A stretch of 64,000 bases of DNA from Blastococcus_B deserti. Its GTDB lineage: Bacteria; Actinomycetota; Actinomycetes; Mycobacteriales; Geodermatophilaceae. The first letter of the stretch is position 1, and each line of letters begins with the position of its first letter. Location: positions 620,001 to 684,000 of the forward strand of contig NZ_JBHUHP010000001.1 in the NCBI RefSeq assembly GCF_042682525.1, read 5' to 3'. A program made the translations under genes and the position numbers. Below, piece after piece: positions 43,815 through 52,560 of this stretch. The notes below the pieces were generated by a model. That model saw only the letters and a list, made by a program, of their open reading frames with translations, made no database searches and was not told where the DNA came from.

Positions 43815-45146
43815 TCAGACGCCGCGGAAGCGGTTGATGGCGGCGAGGTGCTTCGCACGCTTCTCGGCGTCGCGGACCCCCAGGCCCTCCTCGGGGGCGA
43901 GGGTGAGGACGCCGACCTTGCCCTGGTGGAGGTTGCCCTTGACGTCGCAGGCGGCCTGGCCGACCTCCTCCATGGGGTAAACCTTGGACAGGGTCGGGTG
44001 GATCAGGCCCTTGTCGATGAGCCGGTTGGCCTCCCACGCCTCCTTGTAGTTGGCGAAGTGCGAGCCGATGATCCGCTTGAGGTTCATCCAGAGGTAGCGG
44101 TTGTCGTAGGAGTGCATGTACCCGGTGGTGGAGGCGCAGGTGACGATCGTGCCGCCCTTCTTCGTCACGTAGACGCTGGCGCCGAACGTGTCGCGGCCGG
44201 GGTGCTCGAAGACGATGTCGACGTCGTCGCCGCCGGTCAGCTCGCGGATCTTCTTGCCCAGGCGCTGCCACTCCTTGGGGTCCTGGGTGTCCTCGTCCTT
44301 CCAGAAGCAGTACTGCTCGGCGGAGCGGTCGATGACCAGCTCGGCGCCCATCTTCCGCACGATGTCGGCCTTCTCCGGGCTGCTCACCACGCAGACCGGG
44401 ATGGCGCCGCCGTTGAGGGCCATCTGGGTGGCGTAGGAGCCGAGGCCGCCCGAGGCGCCCCAGATCAGGACGACGTCGCCCTGCTTCATCGCCGCGCCGT
44501 TCCTGCTCACCAGCTGGCGGTAGGCGGTGGAGTTGACCAGGCCGGGGGCGGCGGCCTCCTCCCAGGTCAGGTGGCCGGGCTTGGGCATCAGCTGGTTGCT
44601 CTTGACGAGCGCCAGCTCGGCCAGCCCGCCGAAGTTGGTCTCGAAGCCCCAGATCCGCTGCTGCGGGTCCATCATCGTGTCGTCGTGGCCGGCCGGGTCC
44701 TCCAGCTCCACCGACAGGCAGTGGGCCACGACCTCGTCGCCGGGCTTCCACCTGTTCACCCCCGGGCCCACCCGCAGCACGACGCCGGCCAGATCGGAGC
44801 CGACCACGTGGTAGGGCAGGTCGTGCCGCTTGGTCAGCTCCGAGACCCGGCCGTAGCGCTCCAGGAACCCGAACGTGGAGACCGGCTCGAAGATCGACGT
44901 CCAGACGGTGTTGTAGTTCACCGAGGAGGCCATCACCGCCACGATCGCCTCGCCCGGGCCCAGCTCCGGGGTGGCCACCTCCTCCACGTGCAGCGACTTG
45001 CGCGGGTCCTTGTCCTTGGTGGTCAGGCCCTCGAACATGTCCTGCTCGTCCTTGCGGACCACCACGGCCCGGTAGGACTCCGGCACGGCCAGCCCTCCCA
45101 CGGCGTCCAGCTGGTCGCTGAGGATGGCGTCCCTGATCTCGTTCAC
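43815..45146 (-). CDS. ccr: Crotonyl-CoA carboxylase/reductase
   Basis: Ccr reduces crotonyl-CoA with NADPH while fixing CO2, giving (2S)-ethylmalonyl-CoA, the key step of the EMC pathway. The four CO2-binding residues known from the Kitasatospora setae enzyme (Asn81, Phe170, Glu171, His365) are all present with a constant offset of two: Asn79 (SSVNYNTVW), Phe168-Glu169 (WGFETNFGG) and His363 (GSHFANYKE). The nucleotide loop is WGASGGLGSYATQM. Length 443. The GTG start has CAGGAG upstream, and a perfect-arm palindrome lies 60 bases before it. Confidence 0.96.
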   Translation of the reverse strand: MNEIRDAILSDQLDAVGGLAVPESYRAVVVRKDEQDMFEGLTTKDKDPRKSLHVEEVATPELGPGEAIVAVMASSVNYNTVWTSIFEPVSTFGFLERYGRVSELTKRHDLPYHVVGSDLAGVVLRVGPGVNRWKPGDEVVAHCLSVELEDPAGHDDTMMDPQQRIWGFETNFGGLAELALVKSNQLMPKPGHLTWEEAAAPGLVNSTAYRQLVSRNGAAMKQGDVVLIWGASGGLGSYATQMALNGGAIPVCVVSSPEKADIVRKMGAELVIDRSAEQYCFWKDEDTQDPKEWQRLGKKIRELTGGDDVDIVFEHPGRDTFGASVYVTKKGGTIVTCASTTGYMHSYDNRYLWMNLKRIIGSHFANYKEAWEANRLIDKGLIHPTLSKVYPMEEVGQAACDVKGNLHQGKVGVLTLAPEEGLGVRDAEKRAKHLAAINRFRGV

Positions 45147-45202
45147 GCGAACTCCTGGGTCATCGTCGGCTCGGAGGCGGTGCGGGTCGGTACGGGTGGC
45201 GC

Positions 45203-45221
45203 GATGTTACCGGTGGGTAAC
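45203..45221 (-). promoter_or_regulatory. ccr operator and -10 box
   Basis: GTTACCGGTGGGTAAC (45206-45221) has perfect 6-bp arms around four bases. On the minus strand it runs into TAACAT (45208-45203), a plausible -10 box. A leader of about 50 bases with a ribosome binding site follows, so this gene is not leaderless. Confidence 0.65.
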
Positions 45222-45239
45222 CGGCGAGGCGAGAGCAGT

Positions 45240-45704
45240 TCAGGAGGCGGGCCGGGGGGCCGGCTCGACCAGCTCCACCAGGACGCCGCCGGCGTCCTTG
45301 GGGTGCACGAAGTTCACGCGGCTGCCGGACGTGCCGCGCCGGGGGGTGTCGTAGAGGAGGCGCAGGCCGCGCTCGCGCAGCGTGGCGCCGACCGCCTCGA
45401 CGTCGTCGACGCGGAAGGCCAGCTGCTGCAACCCCGGGCCGCTGCGACCGATGAACTTCGCGATCGTGGACTCCGGCGTCAGCGGGGCCAGGAGCTGGAT
45501 CCGGGTGTCGCCGTCGCCCACGGCGAGCATCGCCTCGCGGACGCCCTGCTCCTCGTTCGTCTCCTCGTGCACCGAGTGCACGCCGAAGGCCTGCGCGTAG
45601 AAGGCGATCGCCTCGTCCAGGTCGGGCACGGCGATGCCCACGTGGTCGATCGCGGTGAACAGCCCCGGCGGCAGGCCGGGAGGCGCAGTGTGGTTGGTGG
45701 TCAC
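45240..45704 (-). CDS. Methylmalonyl-/ethylmalonyl-CoA epimerase
   Basis: A 154-residue glyoxalase-fold epimerase that interconverts the S and R forms of ethylmalonyl- and methylmalonyl-CoA so that the mutases can use them. Metal ligands visible are His21 (IDHVGIAV), Gln70 (IQLLAPL) and Glu144 (VLVELVEP). The position of the usual third ligand, GLHHIAF in many homologues, reads GLQQLAF here (Gln93-Gln94). The conserved YDTPRRGTSGSRVNFVHPKD is intact. It ends 94 bases before the ccr start on the same strand. Confidence 0.9.
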   Translation of the reverse strand: MTTNHTAPPGLPPGLFTAIDHVGIAVPDLDEAIAFYAQAFGVHSVHEETNEEQGVREAMLAVGDGDTRIQLLAPLTPESTIAKFIGRSGPGLQQLAFRVDDVEAVGATLRERGLRLLYDTPRRGTSGSRVNFVHPKDAGGVLVELVEPAPRPAS

Positions 45705-45899
45705 GCGGGCATCCTGCCGCTAAGACGTCTGAGACGACACATGGGTGTGGCGCGCGTCACGCGCGGGGACGGGTGTGCCGGAGCCCGGTGGCTCGGCGCA
45801 CCCGGCGTCCTATCCTGGGAGCAGCCCGGCCCGCGCCGTCCGCGCGGTCGGCCCTGAAGATCCGGTCGCCGGCGTCGGCGGCCCGGCACTGGAGGCCCC
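45705..45899. other. Divergent intergenic region, epimerase and thiolase genes
   Basis: Holds an 8-bp palindrome AGACGTCT (about 45723-45730) and, before the thiolase gene, a possible -10 box TATCCT (about 45811). GGAGGCCCC immediately precedes the thiolase ATG as ribosome binding site. The GTTACC palindrome of ccr is not present here. Confidence 0.35.
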
Positions 45900-47090
45900 A
45901 TGTCCCGCTCCGTCATCGTCGGTGGCGCCCGCACCCCCATGGGCCGGCTGCTCGGCTCGCTCAAGGACTTCTCCGCGGCCGACCTCGGCGGCATCGCGAT
46001 CAAGGCGGCGCTGGAGCGGGCGGGGATCTCCGGCGACCAGGTCGAGTACGTCATCATGGGACAGGTGCTGCAGGCCGGCGCCGGCCAGAACCCGGCCCGC
46101 CCCGCCGCCGTCGCGGCCGGCATCCCCATGACGGTGCCGGCGATCACCGTGAACAAGGTCTGCCTGTCCGGCCTGAGCGCCATCGCGATGGCCGACCAGC
46201 TCATCCGCGCCGGCGAATTCGACATCGTCGTGGCCGGCGGCCAGGAGTCGATGACCCAGGCGCCGCACCTGCTCGCGAACTCGCGCACCGGCACCAAGTA
46301 CGGCGACACGACGCTGATCGACTCGATGGCCCACGACGGCCTGTCGGACACCTTCGACCAGGTCGCGATGGGCGCGCTCACCGAGCAGGCGAACAGCCGG
46401 TACGACCTGACCCGCGAGGAGCAGGACGCCTTCGCCGCGGAGAGCCACCAGAAGGCCGCGCGCGCGGGGAAGAACGGCATCTTCGACGAGGCGATCACCT
46501 CGGTCCTCATCCCGCAGCGCAAGGGCGACCCCATCGAGTTCCGCGAGGACGAGGGCGTCCGCGCCGACACCACGGTCGAGACCCTGTCGAGGCTGAAGCC
46601 GGCCTTCGCCAAGGACGGCACGATCACCGCCGGCACCGCCTCGCAGATCTCCGACGGTGCCTGCGCCGTCGTGGTGATGAGCGCGGAGAAGGCCGCCGAG
46701 CTCGGCATCACGCCGATCGCGGAGATCGGGGCGCACGGCGTCGTGGCGGGGCCGGACGCGACCCTGCAGAGCCAGCCGTCGCGGGCGGTGCAGCGGGCCT
46801 GCGAACGCGAGGGCATCGACCCCCAGGACCTGGACCTGGTCGAGTTCAACGAGGCCTTCGCCGCCGTCGCCATCGTCTCGACGCGGGAACTCGGGATCGA
46901 CCCGGACAAGGTCAACCCCAACGGCGGCGCGATCGCCCTCGGCCACCCGATCGGCATGAGCGGCGCCCGGATCGTGCTGGACGTGGCGCTGGAGCTGCGC
47001 CGTCGCGGTGGCGGCGTCGGTGCCGCCGCGCTGTGCGGCGGCGGGGGTCAGGGCGACGCGCTGATCCTGCACGTGCCCGCCGAGGCGTGA
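45900..47090 (+). CDS. Acetyl-CoA C-acetyltransferase
   Basis: A thiolase of the biosynthetic/degradative AtoB-PhaA group: two acetyl-CoA give acetoacetyl-CoA. The nucleophile is Cys88 in VNKVCLSGLSAIAMAD, the His is in IALGHPIGMSGAR, and the second Cys in AALCGGGGQGDALI. Length 396. It starts the route acetoacetyl-CoA, 3-hydroxybutyryl-CoA, crotonyl-CoA, ethylmalonyl-CoA encoded around it. Its stop overlaps the meaB start by four bases. Confidence 0.95.
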   Translation: MSRSVIVGGARTPMGRLLGSLKDFSAADLGGIAIKAALERAGISGDQVEYVIMGQVLQAGAGQNPARPAAVAAGIPMTVPAITVNKVCLSGLSAIAMADQLIRAGEFDIVVAGGQESMTQAPHLLANSRTGTKYGDTTLIDSMAHDGLSDTFDQVAMGALTEQANSRYDLTREEQDAFAAESHQKAARAGKNGIFDEAITSVLIPQRKGDPIEFREDEGVRADTTVETLSRLKPAFAKDGTITAGTASQISDGACAVVVMSAEKAAELGITPIAEIGAHGVVAGPDATLQSQPSRAVQRACEREGIDPQDLDLVEFNEAFAAVAIVSTRELGIDPDKVNPNGGAIALGHPIGMSGARIVLDVALELRRRGGGVGAAALCGGGGQGDALILHVPAEA

Positions 47091-48118
47091 CCGAGTCCCC
47101 GCAGGGAACCGCGATCCAGACGCCCGCCCCCGCCGCCCTCACCGGGCGGCGGGGGCGCCGCGCTGCCGACGTCCCGACGCTGGTCCGGCGGGCACGCGAG
47201 GGCGACGCCCGGGCGGTCGCCCGGCTGATCTCCCTGGTGGAGGACGCCAGCCCCGTCCTGCGCGAGGTCGCGGCCGCCCTCGCGCCGCACACCGGCCACG
47301 CCCAGGTCCTCGGGCTGACCGGCTCCCCGGGGGTGGGCAAGTCCACCACGACGGCCGCCCTCGTGCGCGCCCTCCGGCAGGCCGGCAAGCGGGTCGGCGT
47401 CCTGGCCGTGGACCCCTCGTCGCCGTTCTCCGGCGGCGCGCTGCTGGGTGACCGCGTGCGGATGCAGGACCACGCCGGCGACAGCGGTGTCTACATCCGG
47501 TCGATGGCCTCCCGGGGGCACCTCGGCGGCCTCTCCTGGGCCACGCCGCAGGCCCTGCGGGTGCTCGACGCCGCGGGGTGCGACGTGGTGCTGGTCGAGA
47601 CCGTCGGCGTCGGGCAGTCGGAGCTGGAGATCGCGTCCCTGGCCGACACCACGCTGGTGCTCGTGGCCCCGGGGATGGGCGACGGGATCCAGGCGGCGAA
47701 GGCGGGGATCCTCGAGGTCGCCGACGTCTTCGTCGTCAACAAGGCCGACCGGGACGGCGCCGACCAGACCGTCCGCGACCTCCGTTACATGCTCTCCCTC
47801 GGTGGGCGGCACTCCGAGGCCGGCCACTGGCGGCCGCCGATCTGCAGGACGGTGGCGTCCCGGGAGACCGACAACGGCATCGACGAGGTGCTGGAGAAGG
47901 TCGAGGCGCACCGGCAGTGGCTGGAGTCCTCGGGCGAGGGCCGGCGCCGGCGCAGCGAGCGCGCGGCGCGGGAGATCGAGGCGATCGCGCTCGCCTCGCT
48001 GCGGGAGCGCATGGGTGACGTGCACGGCTCGGCGGCCCTCGGCTCGCTGGCCGACTCGGTGGTGGCGGGGGAGACCGACCCGTACCGCGCCGCGGACGAG
48101 CTGCTCGCCCAGCTCTGA
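47087..48118 (+). CDS. meaB: MeaB-type GTPase, B12 mutase chaperone
   Basis: MeaB/ArgK proteins are G3E GTPases that load and protect coenzyme B12 in acyl-CoA mutases. The P-loop is GSPGVGKSTTT (about residue 78), then DPSSPFSGGALLGDRVRM, the switch motif VETVGVGQSELEIA and NKAD. The C-terminal helices for dimerisation follow. 343 residues. It is coupled to the thiolase gene (GTGA overlap) rather than to a mutase; its clients are probably the mutases encoded at 31215 and 56654. Confidence 0.95.
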   Translation: MTESPQGTAIQTPAPAALTGRRGRRAADVPTLVRRAREGDARAVARLISLVEDASPVLREVAAALAPHTGHAQVLGLTGSPGVGKSTTTAALVRALRQAGKRVGVLAVDPSSPFSGGALLGDRVRMQDHAGDSGVYIRSMASRGHLGGLSWATPQALRVLDAAGCDVVLVETVGVGQSELEIASLADTTLVLVAPGMGDGIQAAKAGILEVADVFVVNKADRDGADQTVRDLRYMLSLGGRHSEAGHWRPPICRTVASRETDNGIDEVLEKVEAHRQWLESSGEGRRRRSERAAREIEAIALASLRERMGDVHGSAALGSLADSVVAGETDPYRAADELLAQL

Positions 48119-48180
48119 CCTGCGGGCCCGGCGTCGTCCGCCCAGGATGGGCGGATGAGCGCAGCGGTGGGGTGGACCGG

Positions 48181-49650
48181 GTGAGCGCACGACCCGACGC
48201 CGTCGTCGTGGGCGCCGGACCGAACGGGCTGGCCGCCGCCCTCCGGCTGGCCGCGGCCGGTCTGCGGGTGCAGGTGGTGGAGGCGGCCGGGCGTCCCGGT
48301 GGCGGCATGCGCACCGAGGAGCTCATGCGTCCGGGCTACGTCCACGACGTCTGCTCGATCGTGCAACCCATGGCGGCCGCGGCGCCGTTCTTCCGCGAGT
48401 TCGACCTGGAGAGTCGCGGGGTCCGCCTGGTGCACCCCGAGATCAACTTCGCCCATCCGCTCGACGGCGGCCGGGCGTCGGTCTCCCACCGGTCGCTCGA
48501 GCGGACGGCGGCCGGTCTGGGCGAGGACGGGCCGGCCTACCGCCGGCTGTTCGGACCGCTGGTCGAGCACGGCACCGACGTCGTGGACTTCTTCCTCACC
48601 AGCCGGTTGCGCCGGCTGCCCACGCGAAGCGTGCCGCAGATCGTCTCCTTCGGCTTGAACGGACTGCCCAACGTGCGGTGGCTGGCGCACCGGTACTTCG
48701 ACACAGAGGAGGCGCGAGCGCTCCTGGGCGGCGCCGCCGCGCACGGCATGCTCGACCTGAGCCAGCCGCTGACGTCGGCGCTGGGGATGCTGCTCACGAT
48801 GCTGTCCCACCACGTCGGATGGCCGCTGATCGAGGGCGGATCGCAGAAACTGGCCGACGCGATGGTGACCGCGCTGGAGGAGCAGGGCGGCGAGGTCGTG
48901 ACGGGGCACGAGGTCACCGACCTGCGGGAGTTCGACGGGATCCCCGCCGTGCTGCTCGACACGACTCCCGAGGCCTTCGTCGCGATGGCCGGCGAGCGGG
49001 TGCACGAGGGCTACCGCCGCTGGGTGTCCCGGTACCGCCACGGAGCGGGCGTCTTCAAGATCGACTGGATCCTCTCCGAGCCGGTGCCCTGGACCCATCC
49101 CGACGTCCGCCGGGCCGGCACCATCCACGTCGCCGGCACCCTGGACGAGACGATCGCGGGAGAGCGGGCGCCCAACCAGGGGCGGCTCACCGACCGGCCC
49201 TACGTCCTCGCCGTCCAGCCGACGGTGCCCGACCCCACCCGGGCGCCGGACGGCGGGCACATCCTCTGGGCGTACGTGCACGTCCCGCACGGCGCCGACG
49301 TCGACATGACCGAGGCCATCGAGAACCAGATCGAGCGCTTCGCGCCCGGATTCCGCGACACCGTGGTGGAGCGGTACACCAAGGACGCTGTCCAGATGGA
49401 GCGGTGGAACCCCAGCTACCTCGGCGGCGACATCTCCAACGGGCAGGCCACCCTGCGCCAGATGCTGGCCCGCCCGGTGCCCCGCTGGAACACCTACAAG
49501 ACGCCGGTGCGCGGGGTGTATCTCGCCTCGGCCGCCACGCCTCCCGGGCCCGCGGTCCACGGAGCGTGCGGCGACAACGCCGCGCAGGTCGCCCTGCGTG
49601 AGGTGTTCGGCCTCCGATCGGTGCCGCCCCTGCGCCCGCCCCTGCACTGA
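48181..49650 (+). CDS. FAD-dependent oxidoreductase, phytoene-desaturase/retinol-saturase-like
   Basis: A 489-residue flavoprotein with the dinucleotide loop AVVVGAGPNGLAAALRLAAA at the N-terminus, the GGGMRTEEL segment, and the C-terminal FAD motif (TPVRGVYLASAATPPGPAVH, GACGDNAA). It belongs to the NAD(P)/FAD oxidoreductases related to carotenoid desaturases. No other carotenoid gene is nearby, so the substrate is unknown. GTG 48181 is chosen; GTG 48172 is possible. Confidence 0.82.
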   Translation: MSARPDAVVVGAGPNGLAAALRLAAAGLRVQVVEAAGRPGGGMRTEELMRPGYVHDVCSIVQPMAAAAPFFREFDLESRGVRLVHPEINFAHPLDGGRASVSHRSLERTAAGLGEDGPAYRRLFGPLVEHGTDVVDFFLTSRLRRLPTRSVPQIVSFGLNGLPNVRWLAHRYFDTEEARALLGGAAAHGMLDLSQPLTSALGMLLTMLSHHVGWPLIEGGSQKLADAMVTALEEQGGEVVTGHEVTDLREFDGIPAVLLDTTPEAFVAMAGERVHEGYRRWVSRYRHGAGVFKIDWILSEPVPWTHPDVRRAGTIHVAGTLDETIAGERAPNQGRLTDRPYVLAVQPTVPDPTRAPDGGHILWAYVHVPHGADVDMTEAIENQIERFAPGFRDTVVERYTKDAVQMERWNPSYLGGDISNGQATLRQMLARPVPRWNTYKTPVRGVYLASAATPPGPAVHGACGDNAAQVALREVFGLRSVPPLRPPLH

Positions 49651-49707
49651 CCTCGGTACGAGGCGGGGCCGTCTCGTTTCTCCTTCCGGCTCGTGTCAGA
49701 GTGAGGC

Positions 49708-52017
49708 GTGGAGCCGGGAGCCGCGCCGCCGAGGCTCCGCGGCCGGGGCTCCCCCGTTCCGGGGCCGGCACGGCTGGCGCTGGCGGTGCTGCTGGCCGTG
49801 GTGGCCGCATTCTTCGTCTCCACCCTCCCGCGGGTCAGGGCGGCCGCGGGGTTCCGGCCGGCGGGGTTCGATCCGTGGCTGGACGGCTGGCTGCAGGGCG
49901 GCGGATACGTCACGGCGGCAGTGCTGGCACTCCTGCGTCCCCTCTCCTCCCCGGTGGACCGCGCCATCTGGGCCTGGCTGGCCGCGGCCGTCGCGGCGCG
50001 GGCCCTGGGTTTCCTGCTCTTCCTCGCCTACGTCCGGCGGCAGGACCCGCTGCCGTACCCGTCGGTGGCCGACGCCGCCTGGCTGGCGATGTACGTCTTC
50101 CTGCTGGTCGGTCTCGTGCAGCTGGCCAGGCGCCGGACCCGGCGCCTGTCGGCGCTGCTCCTGCTCGACGCCGCCGTGGGGGTGCTCGCCGCCGCCGCGC
50201 TCGCCGTGTCGCTGCTGTACCGGACCGTCCTGTCGCTGGCCGCACCCGGGACACCCGACGCGGCGGTCGTCGTCAACCTCGCCTATCCCGTGCTGGACCT
50301 GATGCTGCTCGTAGCCTTCGTCGGCGTGCTCCTCGCCTACGAGTGGCGTCCGCCACCGGCCGCCTGGGCACTGGCGATCGGGGTGGTCGGGTTCGCCGTG
50401 GTCGACGGCGTCTTCGTCTACCAGTCGGCGGCGGGGACGTTCCGCCCGGGAACGATGCTGTCGTCGGGCTCGATGGCCGTCACGGCGCTGGTCGCGGTGG
50501 CCGGCTGGCTGCCCGACGGTTCCCGCGCCGGCCGGCGCGAGCCGATGCCGAACGTCGTGCTCCCCGGGATCTTCGCCCTGGTCTGCCTGGCGGTGCTGGT
50601 CTTCGCCACGCAACGGGACGTCCCGGCGCTGGGGGTCGTCCTCGCCGGTGCCGGTGTGGTGGTGGCCATCGCACGCACCGGGCTCTCCTTCCGCGCCCTC
50701 CGGTCCCTCGCCGAGCACCGCCGGGAGGCGCGGGCCGACGACCTGACCGGACTGGCCAACCGGCGGGCCTTCAACGAGGTCCTCGAGCGCTCACTGGCGC
50801 GCCGCCCGGACGACCGCCACCTGGCGCTGCTGATCGTGGACCTGGACGACTTCAAGGCCGTCAACGACTCGCTCGGGCACCACTACGGGGACGAGCTGCT
50901 GCGGCTGGCCGCCCCGCGCATCCAGCAGGCCGTGCGCAGCGGTGACGTCGTGGCCCGCGTCGGGGGCGACGAGTTCGCCGTGCTCCTCGCCGACGCCGAC
51001 GGTCCGCTCGCGGTACGGATCGCCGAGCGGCTGCGAGCCGGCTTCCGGCGTCCGTTCCAGCTGGGATCGCGGTCCCTCGTGATCGCGCCGAGCGTCGGCA
51101 TCGCGCTGGTTCCCGACGACGGCCGCGAGCCGGTCGAACTGCTCCAGCACGCCGATCTGGCGATGTACGAGGCGAAGGCCACGCGCACCGGCCACGCGCT
51201 CTTCCGGCGGGAGCTGCATCCCTCGAGCCGGATGCGCCTGGAGACCACCGAGCGGCTGCGCCGGGCCATCGAGGACGGCGAGGTCGTCGTGCACTACCAG
51301 CCCCAGGTGTCGCTCCGGACCGGAGCGGTGACAGGGGTGGAGGCCCTGGCCCGGTGGCAGCGTCCCGACGTCGGTCTCGTGCCGCCGAGCGGTTTCCTCC
51401 AGCAGGTGGAGAGCGGAGGGCTCATGCCACTGCTCACCGGTGTGGTGCTGGCGGAGGCGGTCCGGCAGGGCGCCGCCTGGGCGGCGGCGGGCCGGCAGCT
51501 GACCGTGGCGGTCAACCTGTCGGTCACCAACCTGCTCGATCCCGGGTTCCCCGATCAGGTGGTGCACCTGCTCGCCACGTCCGGCCTGCCGTACGGAGCG
51601 CTGGAGCTCGAGCTCACCGAGGACCTCTTCATGGCCGACCCGGCGCGGGCACGCACGGCGATCGCCGCTCTGCTGGACGCGGGGGTGTCGCTGGTGGTCG
51701 ACGACTACGGCACCGGCTTCTCGTCGCTCGGTTACCTCCGCGACCTCCGCGACATCCGTGGACTCAAGCTCGACCGGTCCTTCGTCACGCACATGGACGC
51801 CGATCCGCGGGCCGCGGCGATCGTGGAGTCGACGGTGAACCTGGCCCATTCCCTCGGCATGCACGTCGTCGCGGAGGGCGTGGAGACGCCGGCGGTCCGT
51901 GACCGGCTCGGCGAGCTCCGCTGCGAACTGGCGCAGGGGTTCCTGTTCTCGGAGCCGCGCCCGGCCGGCGACCTGGACCTGGATGTCGCGCCGGGGGTCC
52001 GTCCCGGCCCGCCGTGA
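49708..52017 (+). CDS. Membrane GGDEF-EAL protein (cyclic-di-GMP)
   Basis: The 769-residue protein has an N-terminal membrane sensor of about eight to ten helices (to about residue 330), a GGDEF domain (GGDEF motif intact in VGGDEFAVLLADAD, about 420) and an EAL domain (EALARW about 544; DDYGTGFSSLGYL; KLDRSFV; VVAEGVETP). All residues for cyclic-di-GMP synthesis and for its breakdown are present, so it could do either. Input signal unknown. Confidence 0.93.
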   Translation: MEPGAAPPRLRGRGSPVPGPARLALAVLLAVVAAFFVSTLPRVRAAAGFRPAGFDPWLDGWLQGGGYVTAAVLALLRPLSSPVDRAIWAWLAAAVAARALGFLLFLAYVRRQDPLPYPSVADAAWLAMYVFLLVGLVQLARRRTRRLSALLLLDAAVGVLAAAALAVSLLYRTVLSLAAPGTPDAAVVVNLAYPVLDLMLLVAFVGVLLAYEWRPPPAAWALAIGVVGFAVVDGVFVYQSAAGTFRPGTMLSSGSMAVTALVAVAGWLPDGSRAGRREPMPNVVLPGIFALVCLAVLVFATQRDVPALGVVLAGAGVVVAIARTGLSFRALRSLAEHRREARADDLTGLANRRAFNEVLERSLARRPDDRHLALLIVDLDDFKAVNDSLGHHYGDELLRLAAPRIQQAVRSGDVVARVGGDEFAVLLADADGPLAVRIAERLRAGFRRPFQLGSRSLVIAPSVGIALVPDDGREPVELLQHADLAMYEAKATRTGHALFRRELHPSSRMRLETTERLRRAIEDGEVVVHYQPQVSLRTGAVTGVEALARWQRPDVGLVPPSGFLQQVESGGLMPLLTGVVLAEAVRQGAAWAAAGRQLTVAVNLSVTNLLDPGFPDQVVHLLATSGLPYGALELELTEDLFMADPARARTAIAALLDAGVSLVVDDYGTGFSSLGYLRDLRDIRGLKLDRSFVTHMDADPRAAAIVESTVNLAHSLGMHVVAEGVETPAVRDRLGELRCELAQGFLFSEPRPAGDLDLDVAPGVRPGPP

Positions 52018-52045
52018 GCCGGACCGGACCGGGACGGGCCGGGCG

Positions 52046-52444
52046 TCAGGCGATGCGGCGGGCGAGGTTGTGACCCTCCATGTCCACTGAGCGCTGCGCG
52101 ACGCCGGTCTCCTCGCTGCCGGCATCGACCATCTGGCCGTGGCCGACGTAGATGCCGACGTGGCTGGTCGGCTCGTAGAACAAGTCCGGGTCGCCCGGCT
52201 GCAGATCGGCCCGCGCGACCGGGGTGCCCATCCCGGACTGACCGCGGCTGGAGTGCGGCAGCTCGATGCCCGCCGAGCGGTAGGCGTACTGGGTCAGGCC
52301 CGAGCAGTCGTAGCTGTCCGGTCCCGCCGTGGCCCGCTCGCCGGGCGGGCCCTCATGGGGGCAACACCGCTCCGGGGCTGCGGCGGTACCGGTCGGGGCC
52401 ACCTTCGTCGGGCGACGACCACCCGGCCGGCTTCGCGACCGCAC
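52046..52444 (-). pseudogene. NlpC/P60 peptidase with internal deletion
   Basis: The ORF of 132 residues joins a short basic start (VRSRSRPGGRRPTKVAPTGT) directly to the C-terminal NlpC/P60 domain: DSYDCSGLTQYAYRSAGIEL with catalytic Cys47, and SHVGIYVGHGQMVDA with His95. The usual signal peptide core and coiled-coil region between them are missing, and one core strand reads PGDPDLFY where family members have PGDLVFFY. The protein could not be exported as it stands. An in-frame deletion seems to have removed the middle of a secreted cell-wall peptidase gene. Confidence 0.65.
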
Positions 52445-52545
52445 GAAGCCCCTGGGCCGGTCGCGACCGGCAGGTCGTCATGTCGGGACGTCGACTCCTC
52501 GACATGCCGCCGGATGTCCCGTCATCGGGCGCCCCTGGCGCGCTA

Positions 52546-52560
52546 TGTGATCTCGGTCAC
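52546..52560 (-). promoter_or_regulatory. CRP-family binding site upstream of the NlpC/P60 remnant
   Basis: TGTGATCTCGGTCAC fits the GTGA-N6-TCAC pattern bound by actinobacterial CRP-type regulators, often found before resuscitation and cell-wall hydrolase genes. It lies about 100 bases upstream of the remnant's start and overlaps the stop of the next gene on the same strand. Confidence 0.5.

Noticed and set aside
52345..52560. Cyclic-di-AMP (ydaO) riboswitch before the NlpC/P60 remnant
   Set aside because: Such switches often precede these genes in actinobacteria, but the conserved core motifs are not seen here.
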